Assembly (NCBI RefSeq): GCF_007971225.1
Contig: NZ_CP042435.1
Coordinates: forward strand, 2,545,501-2,609,500
Origin: Panacibacter ginsenosidivorans
Lineage (GTDB): Bacteria; Bacteroidota; Bacteroidia; Chitinophagales; Chitinophagaceae
DNA: 64,000 bases
Direction: 5' to 3'
A program made the translations under genes and the position numbers. Under the pieces are notes generated by a model. The model was given only the letters and a program-made list of their open reading frames with translations. It did no database searches and had not been told where the DNA came from. Below, piece after piece: positions 17,023-26,566 of the stretch (position 1 is its first letter; the number at the start of each line of letters is the position of its first letter).

Positions 17023-20000
17023 CTAATTGAAAAGGTAACGGATACCGAACTGCATTTGCCAACGTGAAAGAATGCTTGTATTATCAATATAACTGTTTAC
17101 AACTGGTATTTGATTTGCAGGATCAAGATATGGGAAAGAGAATCTTGGTCTCCCTGCATTATCAACATCTGTTGATGGTACCAGGCCTTCATATTTCAGG
17201 AATGACGTGCTGGTAAAGTTTTTTACGACGCCCCAGTTCTTATTGAAAAGATTGCCTGCATTGATAATGTCTAAGCTTAAACGCAGGGTGTGCTTCGTAT
17301 CTTTTTTACTGCCTGTAAAGAAATAAATGTCTTGTGTAATATTTATATCAAGGCGGTGGAAGTTTGGCAATACCGCTGCATTGCGTTGTGCAACTTCGCC
17401 ACGATGTTTGCTTAAATAAGGATCCTGATTTATAAAGTTGTTCAACTGGGCCCATATTTGAGCGGCAGTTCTTGTGTCTGTAATAGTTCCACCACCAGTA
17501 TTTACCGGAACAAGCACAATATCTGTCTGATCTTTTGGAATATAAATAAGATCATTGTTGCCACCTGTACCATCATTATTGGCATCGCCACTGTAAGTAT
17601 AAGAACCTACCCCTGCTGGCGCAGCCTCGAATATAATACCAACAGATGTTGCAAAATGTTTTGCATATTCTTTGCGATAAGATGCAGAACCAATAAAGCG
17701 GTGCGGCTGATAGAAATTAGCATACCCGAGTTCTTCTGCATTAGGATCTCCCATGACAGGCCTGTCTCTCCACATACTTGCAGCTATAGAACCACCATCA
17801 TTCAATGTTTTTGATTTGTTCAAAGTATATGCGGCGCTAAAATAGAAATTACGCAGGGTTTTCTGCAACTGTAATGTTACATTATAAGCATATCCTTTAT
17901 TTGAATTAGTCATAAGGATAGCATTGGAAATATTGGGATTTGTAACGGTAGCTGTAGGTTTACCTCCGTATAGCTTAGTACTGTCGTACCGGAGACGCGG
18001 ATCAGAGCCATTAAAGGCAACCCCTGTAGAAGGAAGGTTTACATTTTGGAAATAAACGCCATTGATATCTTTTGAATAAGTTGCTTCCAAAGTAGCCACT
18101 ATATTTCCAGGCAGTTTTCTATCCACAGCAAGGCTTGCTTTCAAAGCTTGCGGGTATTTAAAATCTTTATCAGTAAATACTAAATTATAAGCCACGTTTT
18201 CTGCAGTTGCATTTGGCCTGTAAGCATTAATATCATTATTGAAAGCTACACCTGTAGTAGAAAAAGAACCGAACTGTACACCATTATTACTTGCCTGGTT
18301 ACTGATCCAAACAAAAGGTGGCGGACCTGAGAATAAACCTATTCCACCGCGCAATTGCGTCTTTTGATCACCGGTTACGTCCCAGTTAAAACCAGCTCTT
18401 GGTGATATCAGCGGATTAGTGGCTGGCTTTTGGCCTACATCATATTTTTTTCCGTCGCGGAATACAAGATCTTTGGCATAAGGATTCGATTCAAATTTAT
18501 CCTGGAAGATTGGCACATCAACGCGTAACCCATAAGTAAAGGTGAAGTGAGTACCGATTCTCCACTTGTCCTGTGCAAATAATCCCAACTCTGTAGAACC
18601 AATTTCAGCGAAAGGGAAAGATCCGTCTTTTGTAACAGCATACTGCAAATTATAGCTAACAGCATTAGCTAAACCATTATTAGCACTGTTGTAAAAATCT
18701 GTAAGTGTATTAAAGCGGTAAACACCTTCATAATTAGGAGCAAAACCATTTTTAAATTTCTTAAAATAATTCTGCGTACCAATGGTTATTTCGTGTGAAC
18801 CTTTATACATTGTAAAAATATCACTCAACTGGTAGATATCTGTATTCAACAAATTATTATAAGTAAAGGGTTCATACCCAAAAGAAGTATAGGTTTGTCC
18901 CTGACCGTTCATAATATCAACCAATGGAAAATCTCCACCTGCAAGACTTGCTCTGAAATCTCTTAGAGCAGTATACCCAAATTGCAATTTATTTGATGAC
19001 CTATTACCAAAGCGAGTGTTCAATTCTGCGATGAGGATATTGAAGTTATTATTAATCCTGTAACCGCTGCCACTAAAAGGAAGACTTGTAGATCCGGGCT
19101 GACGGTTGCCTCCCGGCGCACCACTATTGCTGGCTGCAATATCCCGATAAGATTTTAAGTAATTGTATTTAATTGTGAAAGTGTTATTCCTGTTAATATT
19201 CCAGTCAATTTTTGCTGTGATCTTATCGCTATATGTATCATAGCTATAGCCCTGAAAAGAGCCGGGATCATAACCATATTTATCAATCAGAAATTGTTTA
19301 AGCTGATTCAATGTGTCTGCATTCGCCAGAGACACAGAGGAAGCATTTGGGGCGTGGGCTGCATCTGAAGCAATATAACTTGTTGCAGGTGCTGTGACCC
19401 TCTCCTGTTCGCCACTTATAAAAAAGAACAATTTATTTTTAATTACAGGTCCGCCAAAAGAGAAACCTCTTAGATTATAGCTAAAATCCTGATTAGGAAC
19501 TTTAACCGTTCCAACTCTGTAGCCTTGTGTATTAGGTCCTTTAAGATAAGTATATACAGACCCCTTAAATACATTTGTACCGCTTCTTGTTACAGAGTTA
19601 ATGCCTGCGCCGGAAAAACCTCCTTGTCTTACATCATAAGGCGAAATATTTACCTGTATTTGCTCAATTGCGTCGAGACTGATTGGTTGAGAATTTGTTT
19701 GGCCACCTAATGTACCCGAAAGACCAAAAGCATTATTAAAGTTAGCACCATCCACAGTAAGATTATTAAATGAGCCATTTCGTCCGCCAAAGCTTAACCC
19801 ATTTGCGGAAGGAGTAAGTTTGGTAAAATCCTGAAGAGAGCGGTTTATCGTTGGTAGTCTTTCCAACTGACTGCGGCTAATAATTTCCTGACTACCTGTA
19901 CGACTGTTGTTAAAAATTTTATTCTGGCTGATTGATGACACAACAACTTCTGTTAGTGTATTAGCTGAAGATACAAGTACAAAATCAGCTTTATATTCCT

Positions 20001-20301
20001 GCCCAAGTAGTAAAGAAATATTTTCCTGTTTTTCTTCTTTATACCCTATAAAAGTCACTGTTATGGTATAAGGTCCTCCTATCTTGAGGTTTGGCAAATT
20101 ATAACGACCGTCAGCCCGTGTGGTGGTGGCATACACTGTTCCCGTTGGGACGTGTAAGGCAGTCACAGTTGCTCCGACAACCGGCTTTTGGTCTGATATT
20201 ATAGTACCAATAATATCGGAGGTCGTTTCCTGAGCTGTTAATATCGTAGAAATACTTAATAAAAAGATAATACTGCAAAAAGAAATAAGGTATTTACTCA
20301 T
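17023..20301 (-). CDS. TonB-dependent outer-membrane receptor with carboxypeptidase regulatory-like N-terminal domain
   Basis: 1092 aa from ATG 20301; the in-frame codon at 20319 is TTG. Signal peptide to about residue 24 (SIIFLLSISTILTAQ). Residues ~28-110 form a CarboxypepD_reg-like beta-sandwich (GATVTALHVPTGTVYATTTR). The TonB plug (GGRNGSFNNLTVDGANFNNA) spans about 120-240 and the rest is a 22-strand-type barrel. It is related to Oar-like receptors rather than SusC: there is no SusD partner nearby. The substrate is unknown. It is divergent from the T9SS glycosidase-like gene at 20713 across a 411-bp gap. Confidence 0.92.
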   Translation of the reverse strand: MSKYLISFCSIIFLLSISTILTAQETTSDIIGTIISDQKPVVGATVTALHVPTGTVYATTTRADGRYNLPNLKIGGPYTITVTFIGYKEEKQENISLLLGQEYKADFVLVSSANTLTEVVVSSISQNKIFNNSRTGSQEIISRSQLERLPTINRSLQDFTKLTPSANGLSFGGRNGSFNNLTVDGANFNNAFGLSGTLGGQTNSQPISLDAIEQIQVNISPYDVRQGGFSGAGINSVTRSGTNVFKGSVYTYLKGPNTQGYRVGTVKVPNQDFSYNLRGFSFGGPVIKNKLFFFISGEQERVTAPATSYIASDAAHAPNASSVSLANADTLNQLKQFLIDKYGYDPGSFQGYSYDTYSDKITAKIDWNINRNNTFTIKYNYLKSYRDIAASNSGAPGGNRQPGSTSLPFSGSGYRINNNFNILIAELNTRFGNRSSNKLQFGYTALRDFRASLAGGDFPLVDIMNGQGQTYTSFGYEPFTYNNLLNTDIYQLSDIFTMYKGSHEITIGTQNYFKKFKNGFAPNYEGVYRFNTLTDFYNSANNGLANAVSYNLQYAVTKDGSFPFAEIGSTELGLFAQDKWRIGTHFTFTYGLRVDVPIFQDKFESNPYAKDLVFRDGKKYDVGQKPATNPLISPRAGFNWDVTGDQKTQLRGGIGLFSGPPPFVWISNQASNNGVQFGSFSTTGVAFNNDINAYRPNATAENVAYNLVFTDKDFKYPQALKASLAVDRKLPGNIVATLEATYSKDINGVYFQNVNLPSTGVAFNGSDPRLRYDSTKLYGGKPTATVTNPNISNAILMTNSNKGYAYNVTLQLQKTLRNFYFSAAYTLNKSKTLNDGGSIAASMWRDRPVMGDPNAEELGYANFYQPHRFIGSASYRKEYAKHFATSVGIIFEAAPAGVGSYTYSGDANNDGTGGNNDLIYIPKDQTDIVLVPVNTGGGTITDTRTAAQIWAQLNNFINQDPYLSKHRGEVAQRNAAVLPNFHRLDINITQDIYFFTGSKKDTKHTLRLSLDIINAGNLFNKNWGVVKNFTSTSFLKYEGLVPSTDVDNAGRPRFSFPYLDPANQIPVVNSYIDNTSILSRWQMQFGIRYLFN

Positions 20302-20712
20302 AACTGTCAATTTTTGCAAATTTGAGTACTGTGTATCAATTACATATTAATTGTATGTTATGGAATTATTAACTGATTTTTTTAAAAATTTTAATACTCT
20401 TCTTTAGATAAAAGTTTAAAGAATTATAAAAAAATTGCTCAGCAGCAAGAAAAAACGAGGTTATGTAAGATGTTTCATTAAATATATTATTTACTTAATA
20501 TATAATTCATTGCTTTTAAAAATTCTATAAGATTTAAAATTATACACTAAAAGGCTTGGTCATTTGAAAAAACGAAGACTGAATATTATAAAGCAAATCA
20601 ATGTCTTTGTGGGGCAAGACTTTGACATATTTCCCTCAGCAACAAGTTTAAGTGGTATTGTATTTGCTCCATTCACTTAGCCATTCATTTTATAACCCCA
20701 AAATTTAATCCA
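20302..20712. other. AT-rich divergent intergenic region, no gene seen
   Basis: This 411-bp gap separates the TonB receptor from the first T9SS protein and is the longest one in the window without a REP-like arm. On the minus strand CAAATTTG at 20317-20324 is a 7/8 match to the -7 box, 15 nt from the receptor ATG. On the plus strand TGTATTTG at 20659-20666 is a 7/8 match 46 nt before ATG 20713. The remainder is A/T tracts with short dyads such as CAATTACATATTAATTG. Confidence 0.4.
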
Positions 20713-22755
20713 ATGTCGAAGTTTTACAAGTTCTTCGGTATTAGCGCAGCTCTTATTTTATACACTCTTTTTTCGAATGCACAAACATCTAGCTATCAAA
20801 AAGCTACGCCAGGCATGTGGCAAACATTTGGAAATCCTGTCGACAGATCGCAATTCTCATTTGTAAACGGCCGGCTTTGTAATTTTTTATGGAAAGATAT
20901 TGAGCCTTCTAACAATGTATGGGATTTCACAACTTTTGACAAAGACCTTACAGATAGAACAAAAGATGGACTACCAGTGATTTTTATGGTTTATACAAAA
21001 GAGGATGCTCCGGATTGGATATATAGTGCGGGAGTGCCGAAAGTAACGGAGACAGATAATAACGGTAAGATAGTGGGGTACTCACCTTATTTCGCAGACA
21101 CAGACTATAAATATTTTTTTAAACGCATGATCCAAAAAGTACATAGTCATATTGAATCCTTGCCTACAACAGTACGAAACGGAATAGTTGGTGTACAAGG
21201 ATGCTATGGCAGTACCGGTGATTATATAAGTTATAAAGGAAATGTACCCTCTCAGTATGACTTGGATTCAAAACAGTTTCTTGACCTCTTCAAAGAATTC
21301 AGCCAATATTACTACAATGAGTACAAAAACACTAGCCCTAAAATTTACTTAATGAGCAATCCCCGCAACCAGGGCAATGATGCAGCAATATGGGTTCAAG
21401 ATAACTGTCCAGGGTGGCAAAAAACAGGCACTCTTGGAAAAGGTTTTCAGCTTAATGATGAGGCAGATAAATTAACCTGGTTATATGACATGATAAATAT
21501 TCCTCAAAACTCCGGGGAATATATGAGAACAAGATCTGAAATGACTCATGGGAATGTTGCTACCGGTTGGTGGAAAAGGGCTCCTTATAAGAATATGTTT
21601 GCGGTTATGTGTTATGGCATCTCCTGGGGCTTAGATTGGAGCAATCAGGATTATGCACAACTAAATGATAACAATTACGATTCTTCTTTCTTATTTTTTT
21701 CAAAATATGCCGGTCAAAAAAACCCTGCTTCCAGCACAAATGCAATGTGCGCACTTAAAGATGCGTTGGACGCTGCCGATGCAAAGCGCTTTCCTGCATC
21801 CACTTATGGTACTGTGTCAAGAACAAATCAACAGCGCTATATAAATATTGCTAATAAATATTCTTCCAAAGGAGCTCTGCTGGAAGATGTAAAGTCTGCT
21901 ACATTAGCCGAAATGGATAATATTCGGGCAAGTGGTACAAACGACGTTGGCTGGAATTTGATGCCAGGCAATTATGACCGTTTTCTACATCAGTTAATTC
22001 CAAACAAAACCAGTATTGGCTACTGGAATATTCAATCAAAAGATAGCAATAGTATGTATGGCAGGTTTGGTCGTGCCTTTGACGTAGCACATAATAAAAT
22101 GGGCTTATACTTTGATGTTGACAATGCATTTTTTTCCAACAAACCTTTAAAAGGACAATACACTATAACTATTGAAGTAACTTATCTTGATAAAGGTACT
22201 GGAGGCTGGCAATTATATTATGATGCACAAACCGGCCCAGATAAAGCTTCTGGCATTATTAGCTGCACCAATACCAATAAATGGAAAAAAGCAACCATTA
22301 CAATACCCGATGCATATTTTGGCAATAAAGGGCCAAATGCTTCTGACTTTAGTATAAGAAGTACCAGCAAAAAGCAGGACGTTATTTTTTCTGTGGTAGA
22401 ATTATCAAGGCCTTCAAATTTTGCATTTAGTACTAAATCTGCCATTTCAATGCTATCATCTAATACCAATAGCCAGGCAACAAGTATTACAAATGATACA
22501 AATGTAAAAGATCAATTGCTGATCAATCCCAACCCTGCAACGGATCATTTTTATATTCAAACAAAAGATAGCCAACTTATAAGGCAGGTTATTATTTATA
22601 ATCAATCCGGGCAAATAATACTTCAGAAACAAGTATCGGCAGGATTAGTAGTTGTAGTAAACAGAAATGAGATGGCCGCTGCTACACCCGGCATTTATTT
22701 CATAAAAGTGAGCACGGCAACTGCCCTATATACAGGGAAACTCATGGTGTTATAA
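20713..22755 (+). CDS. T9SS-secreted glycoside-hydrolase-like protein, copy 1
   Basis: 680 aa with a signal peptide (FFGISAALILYTLFSNAQ). Residues ~30-400 look like a TIM-barrel glycosidase of the beta-galactosidase/GH42-like type: GRLCNFLWKDIEPSNNVWDF, FMVYTKEDAPDWIY and GVQGCYGSTGDYISYKG. A beta-sandwich region follows (residues ~440-590). The last ~75 residues are a type A T9SS sorting domain (NPNPATDHFYI, TPGIYFIKV). The next gene is a longer paralogue. I cannot assign a GH family or a catalytic pair by eye, so the enzymatic role is inferred from fold-like motifs only. Confidence 0.78.
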   Translation: MSKFYKFFGISAALILYTLFSNAQTSSYQKATPGMWQTFGNPVDRSQFSFVNGRLCNFLWKDIEPSNNVWDFTTFDKDLTDRTKDGLPVIFMVYTKEDAPDWIYSAGVPKVTETDNNGKIVGYSPYFADTDYKYFFKRMIQKVHSHIESLPTTVRNGIVGVQGCYGSTGDYISYKGNVPSQYDLDSKQFLDLFKEFSQYYYNEYKNTSPKIYLMSNPRNQGNDAAIWVQDNCPGWQKTGTLGKGFQLNDEADKLTWLYDMINIPQNSGEYMRTRSEMTHGNVATGWWKRAPYKNMFAVMCYGISWGLDWSNQDYAQLNDNNYDSSFLFFSKYAGQKNPASSTNAMCALKDALDAADAKRFPASTYGTVSRTNQQRYINIANKYSSKGALLEDVKSATLAEMDNIRASGTNDVGWNLMPGNYDRFLHQLIPNKTSIGYWNIQSKDSNSMYGRFGRAFDVAHNKMGLYFDVDNAFFSNKPLKGQYTITIEVTYLDKGTGGWQLYYDAQTGPDKASGIISCTNTNKWKKATITIPDAYFGNKGPNASDFSIRSTSKKQDVIFSVVELSRPSNFAFSTKSAISMLSSNTNSQATSITNDTNVKDQLLINPNPATDHFYIQTKDSQLIRQVIIYNQSGQIILQKQVSAGLVVVVNRNEMAAATPGIYFIKVSTATALYTGKLMVL

Positions 22756-22787
22756 ATCAAGCGGCACAAAGATTTATGGATGAACGT

Positions 22788-22960
22788 AATGCGACGCAAC
22801 GATGATGCTATGAAAAATTACAGCCTGCTCCATAAAATATTATTATAGCAATATTGTTAAACATGCATAATATAAAATGGCCTGAGTCAGGAGTTTTAAA
22901 GAAAAGATTTTTAATTCCGGTCCTTGGCAATGCTATTGTGCATCGTTGCGTCGCACTCTT
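22788..22960. repeat. REP-like divergent pair (outward-facing inner ends)
   Basis: Left arm AATGCGACGCAAC (22788-22800) with the B tail GATGATGCTATGAAAA, and right arm GTTGCGTCGCACTCTT (22945-22960). Compared with other pairs the arms face the opposite way, tails inward. The pair lies in the 332-bp gap between the two T9SS paralogues; the rest of the gap is AT-rich with no gene. Confidence 0.6.
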
Positions 22961-23087
22961 CAAAGTTTTTCTATAATTGAGCAAAAATTTATTCTGTTTC
23001 ACATCAAATGCTTTTAACGAAATTCATTTAAGCTGTTTAAAAGCTAAATATCAAAAAAAAGTTTAATTTTTGTGGTTATTCCCCCTA

Positions 23088-26000
23088 ATGAAAAGAAAGA
23101 CGTTTATTATCTTATTATCCAGTCTTTGTGGTTTTGTCGCACCCCAATCAATATTTGCTCAAAACCCCGGCTCCATGTTTAATTATGGCGTATGGCAAAC
23201 CTTTGGGGATCCTATTAATGTTGTACAATACCCCGAAATAAAAGGCCGGCTCTGCAATTTTAACTGGAAAGACATTGAGGTTGCAAACAATGTCTGGGCC
23301 TGGGATTCATTTGATATTGAGCTTACCAGAAGGGCACAGGATTCATTACCTATTATATTTCTTGTTTATACAGAAGAAGGAGCGCCAGATTGGATATATG
23401 ATCTTGGCGTGCCCAAAGTAGCGCAAAATGAAAACGGCACAATTACTTATGCCCCATACTACGCAAATAACAGGTATAAAAACCTTTTTAAAAGAATGAT
23501 CACTACAGTGCATCAGCACATTGAAACTTTGCCTTATCCTGTTAGAAAATTTATCATTGGTGTACAAGGCTGTTTCGGTAGCACCGGAGATTATATCGGT
23601 TATAAAGGAACTGTAGATTCTCAATATGCATTAACTGATGAACAATTTTTTGGTCTATTCACTGAGTTTAGTCAGTATTATTATAACGAATACGTTAATA
23701 CAGATCCCAAAATATATCTCCTAAGTAACCCACAGAATAATGGGCAAGATCAAATGAACTGGCTTATTCAGAATTGCCCCAATGGTTGGATTAAATGTGG
23801 CTCTATTGGCAAAGGTTTTCAGCTTAATGATGAAGTGTATAAGTCTGGTTGGTTGTATAATCTCTTAAACTATCCTCAAAACGGAGATTACATAAGATCA
23901 AGATCTGAATTACAGTTTAATCCGGATGAAAGTGGCTGGTGGAGCGAGTATAAATACAAGAATATGTTTGCATTAATTACTTATGATATTTTCTGGGGTC
24001 TTGATTGGAGTAATCAAGCCCCGGGTCAAATATTCGATCAACAATATGATTATGCCTTTAATTTTTACAATAAATACGCCGGTCAAAAAAAACCATCAAC
24101 AGCAACAAACGCTATGTGCGCATTAAGAGATGGTCTTAATGCTGCTGATACAATTCGTTTCCCTGTAAGCGTATATGGCAAAGCTGACAGAGCAGATACT
24201 ACGAGGTATAAAAATATCGCAACCAGGTTTGCAAAATTTGGCGCCCGGCAAGAGGATCCGCTAACAGCAACGCTTGGTGAACTTAATAACCTTGCTGCAA
24301 ATGGTATTAATGATGTAGGGTGGGATGTTTTTCCAGGTAATTATGAACGCTATCTGCATCAATTAAAAGCAAATGAAACAAGTGTGGGGTACTGGAACGT
24401 GAGAGCTCTTGCAGATTCTAATACTATGTACGGCAAATATGCAAGAGGTATTAATGCTACAAATTCAAAGAATGCGCTGTATTTTGACGTCGATAGTCTT
24501 TTTTTAAATAATGCGCCAGTCAACGGCAAATACCCCATCATTGTTGATATTACATATCTTGATAGTGGTTTTGGTGGTTTCAGGATGTTTTATGATGCAA
24601 AGACATCTACAAATAAATCATCACTTGCTGTACAGTTAACCAATACAAATGTTTGGAAAAAAGCATCAGTTACACTTTACGATGCTTATTTTGGAAACCG
24701 GGCCTTCAATGCATCTGATTTTTACATCCAGGCTATTAATAATCAAAATGTACTTTTTAGTGTAGTGGAATTAAGCAGACCGGATTCTGCCAACCCGAGA
24801 CTTGGGCTTTTTACACAAGAATCATTACTTTTTGATACAATTTGTACAAAATCTACAGGCAGCATTAAGTCTTTTATATTGAATGGCTATTTCTTAAATG
24901 GTTCAAATATCTTAATAAGTCCTTTGCCGGGGTACAGTTTTTCTACTGCTATAAATGGAACATTTACAGACTCGCTTATTATCAGTAGTTATGGTACCGG
25001 AATAAATAAATCTATCTATGTAAAATTCTCTCCGCTAAAAACAAATGTTTATAGTGGCAATGTTTTCATCTCAGGTGGTGGGTATAAAGCAATATCAATG
25101 GCGCTAAAAGGTGCAGGTATAAACAGCAGACCTGTATTAACCGCAAATATTTCAAATGCAAGTTGCAATAACACAAAAAATGGGGCAATTGATCTTGTGG
25201 TAACGGGTGGTGCAGGCCCTTTCTCATATAGCTGGACAACTGATTCATTTCCCTTTAAATCAACAACTGAAGATATAAACGGATTATCACCTGCAAATTA
25301 TTCTGTTACCGTTAATTCATTTGGTGGTTGTACTGTAACTGCTGAATACATTATAACGCAACCGAGCATCTTATCTGCCTCTATAAAAAAAGACAGCGAT
25401 ATTGTTTGTAAAGGAAGTACTACTACAGTAACAGTTTCAGCAGTTGGTGGAACAACACCTTATGCTGGTACAGGAATATTTACAGTAAGTTCAGGTAATG
25501 TATCGTTCGTAGTTACAGATGCAAATGGCTGTGCTTCCGAAACGGATAAAATAACTATTTTACCGGGAGCTTTGGTTGTACCACCGAAACCAGATGAAAT
25601 AAAAGGTAATGATGGAGGAGGGCTCTGTGACGGTGGTACTTTTTATTATGCTGCATCACCTGTGAGTTCCGCCACCTCTTACACATGGACTTTACCTGCA
25701 GGTACCGTAATTAAGAAAACCAGTGCAAAAAAAGACAGCATTTCTCTTACTGTACAAGCGGAATTTGCAGAAGGTACACTTTTAGTAACCGCAAACAATG
25801 TATGTGGCAGCAGCCTGCCTGCTTCAAAAACTATAACTGCAATTCCTGAAAAACCTGTTGGTATATCAGGACCTGTAAGTGTTTTTGCAAACCAGGCAGG
25901 CCTCATCTACAGTGTTATAAATCCAAAATCAGTTTTAACTTACACATGGTCATCCAGTAGCGGAACAAGAATAACAACAGGCCAGAATACCTGGCAGGCA

Positions 26001-26405
26001 ACTATAAACTGGGGTCCTGTTGATGGAAAAGTAAATGTAAAAGCAAACAATAATTGTGGCTCATCTGGCCCTGCAAGTATTGATGTTACGGTTTTATCTC
26101 CCGCATTGCAAAACACATTAAAAACTAAAGTCAAAAACAAAAGCAATATAAAAAGCCTTTCGGCAATTGTTATGCCTAACCCCGCTAATACACTTGCCAT
26201 AGTTGGTTTTATTGCAGAAAAAACGGATGTTTATGAGATGGAGTTAACTGATCTGACGGGTAAAACATTACTACGAAAAAAACTTACATCAATAATTGGT
26301 GCAAATACAGAGAAAATAAACATGCAGCCGTATTCCAATGGACTTTATTTCATTACACTTACAAATAATACGGGTAGGGTGACTTTAAAAGTCATCAGGA
26401 ATTGA
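23088..26405 (+). CDS. T9SS-secreted glycoside-hydrolase-like protein, copy 2, with SprB and PKD-like repeats
   Basis: 1105 aa from ATG 23088; an in-frame TTG at 23070 would add six residues. Residues ~25-570 are collinear with the preceding protein (GRLCNFNWKDIEVANNVW, EGAPDWIYDLGVPKV, VQGCFGSTGDYIGYKG, QYYYNEY, FQLNDE, WGLDWSNQ). Copy 2 then adds an HYDIN/ASPM-like sandwich, an SprB repeat near 688-760 (SCNNTKNGAIDLVVTGGAGP), two PKD-like modules and a type A T9SS sorting domain (MPNPANTLAIVGF, NGLYFITL). The two genes look like a tandem duplication in which copy 2 gained surface-anchoring repeats. Catalytic activity is unproven. Confidence 0.8.
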   Translation: MKRKTFIILLSSLCGFVAPQSIFAQNPGSMFNYGVWQTFGDPINVVQYPEIKGRLCNFNWKDIEVANNVWAWDSFDIELTRRAQDSLPIIFLVYTEEGAPDWIYDLGVPKVAQNENGTITYAPYYANNRYKNLFKRMITTVHQHIETLPYPVRKFIIGVQGCFGSTGDYIGYKGTVDSQYALTDEQFFGLFTEFSQYYYNEYVNTDPKIYLLSNPQNNGQDQMNWLIQNCPNGWIKCGSIGKGFQLNDEVYKSGWLYNLLNYPQNGDYIRSRSELQFNPDESGWWSEYKYKNMFALITYDIFWGLDWSNQAPGQIFDQQYDYAFNFYNKYAGQKKPSTATNAMCALRDGLNAADTIRFPVSVYGKADRADTTRYKNIATRFAKFGARQEDPLTATLGELNNLAANGINDVGWDVFPGNYERYLHQLKANETSVGYWNVRALADSNTMYGKYARGINATNSKNALYFDVDSLFLNNAPVNGKYPIIVDITYLDSGFGGFRMFYDAKTSTNKSSLAVQLTNTNVWKKASVTLYDAYFGNRAFNASDFYIQAINNQNVLFSVVELSRPDSANPRLGLFTQESLLFDTICTKSTGSIKSFILNGYFLNGSNILISPLPGYSFSTAINGTFTDSLIISSYGTGINKSIYVKFSPLKTNVYSGNVFISGGGYKAISMALKGAGINSRPVLTANISNASCNNTKNGAIDLVVTGGAGPFSYSWTTDSFPFKSTTEDINGLSPANYSVTVNSFGGCTVTAEYIITQPSILSASIKKDSDIVCKGSTTTVTVSAVGGTTPYAGTGIFTVSSGNVSFVVTDANGCASETDKITILPGALVVPPKPDEIKGNDGGGLCDGGTFYYAASPVSSATSYTWTLPAGTVIKKTSAKKDSISLTVQAEFAEGTLLVTANNVCGSSLPASKTITAIPEKPVGISGPVSVFANQAGLIYSVINPKSVLTYTWSSSSGTRITTGQNTWQATINWGPVDGKVNVKANNNCGSSGPASIDVTVLSPALQNTLKTKVKNKSNIKSLSAIVMPNPANTLAIVGFIAEKTDVYEMELTDLTGKTLLRKKLTSIIGANTEKINMQPYSNGLYFITLTNNTGRVTLKVIRN

Positions 26406-26566
26406 ATGCTATTGAGAAATTCATGTTTGCTGGTAAATGATATGCAGATGAACGGATTGTTCATGAATTTTTTATTTTATTGTTCGCGAACCTCCTACGT
26501 CGATTTGTGGCACAATGTAGCTATGAAGTACTACAACCAGTATCAAAAAATATTTAATCAAGACTT

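Noticed and set aside
20302-20712. Riboswitch or small RNA in the long divergent gap
   Set aside because: Only A/T tracts and weak short dyads are visible, with no conserved aptamer-like blocks.
17023-26405. Polysaccharide utilisation locus (SusC/SusD type)
   Set aside because: There is a TonB receptor and T9SS glycosidase-like proteins but no SusD homologue or sensor, and the receptor is Oar-like rather than SusC-like.
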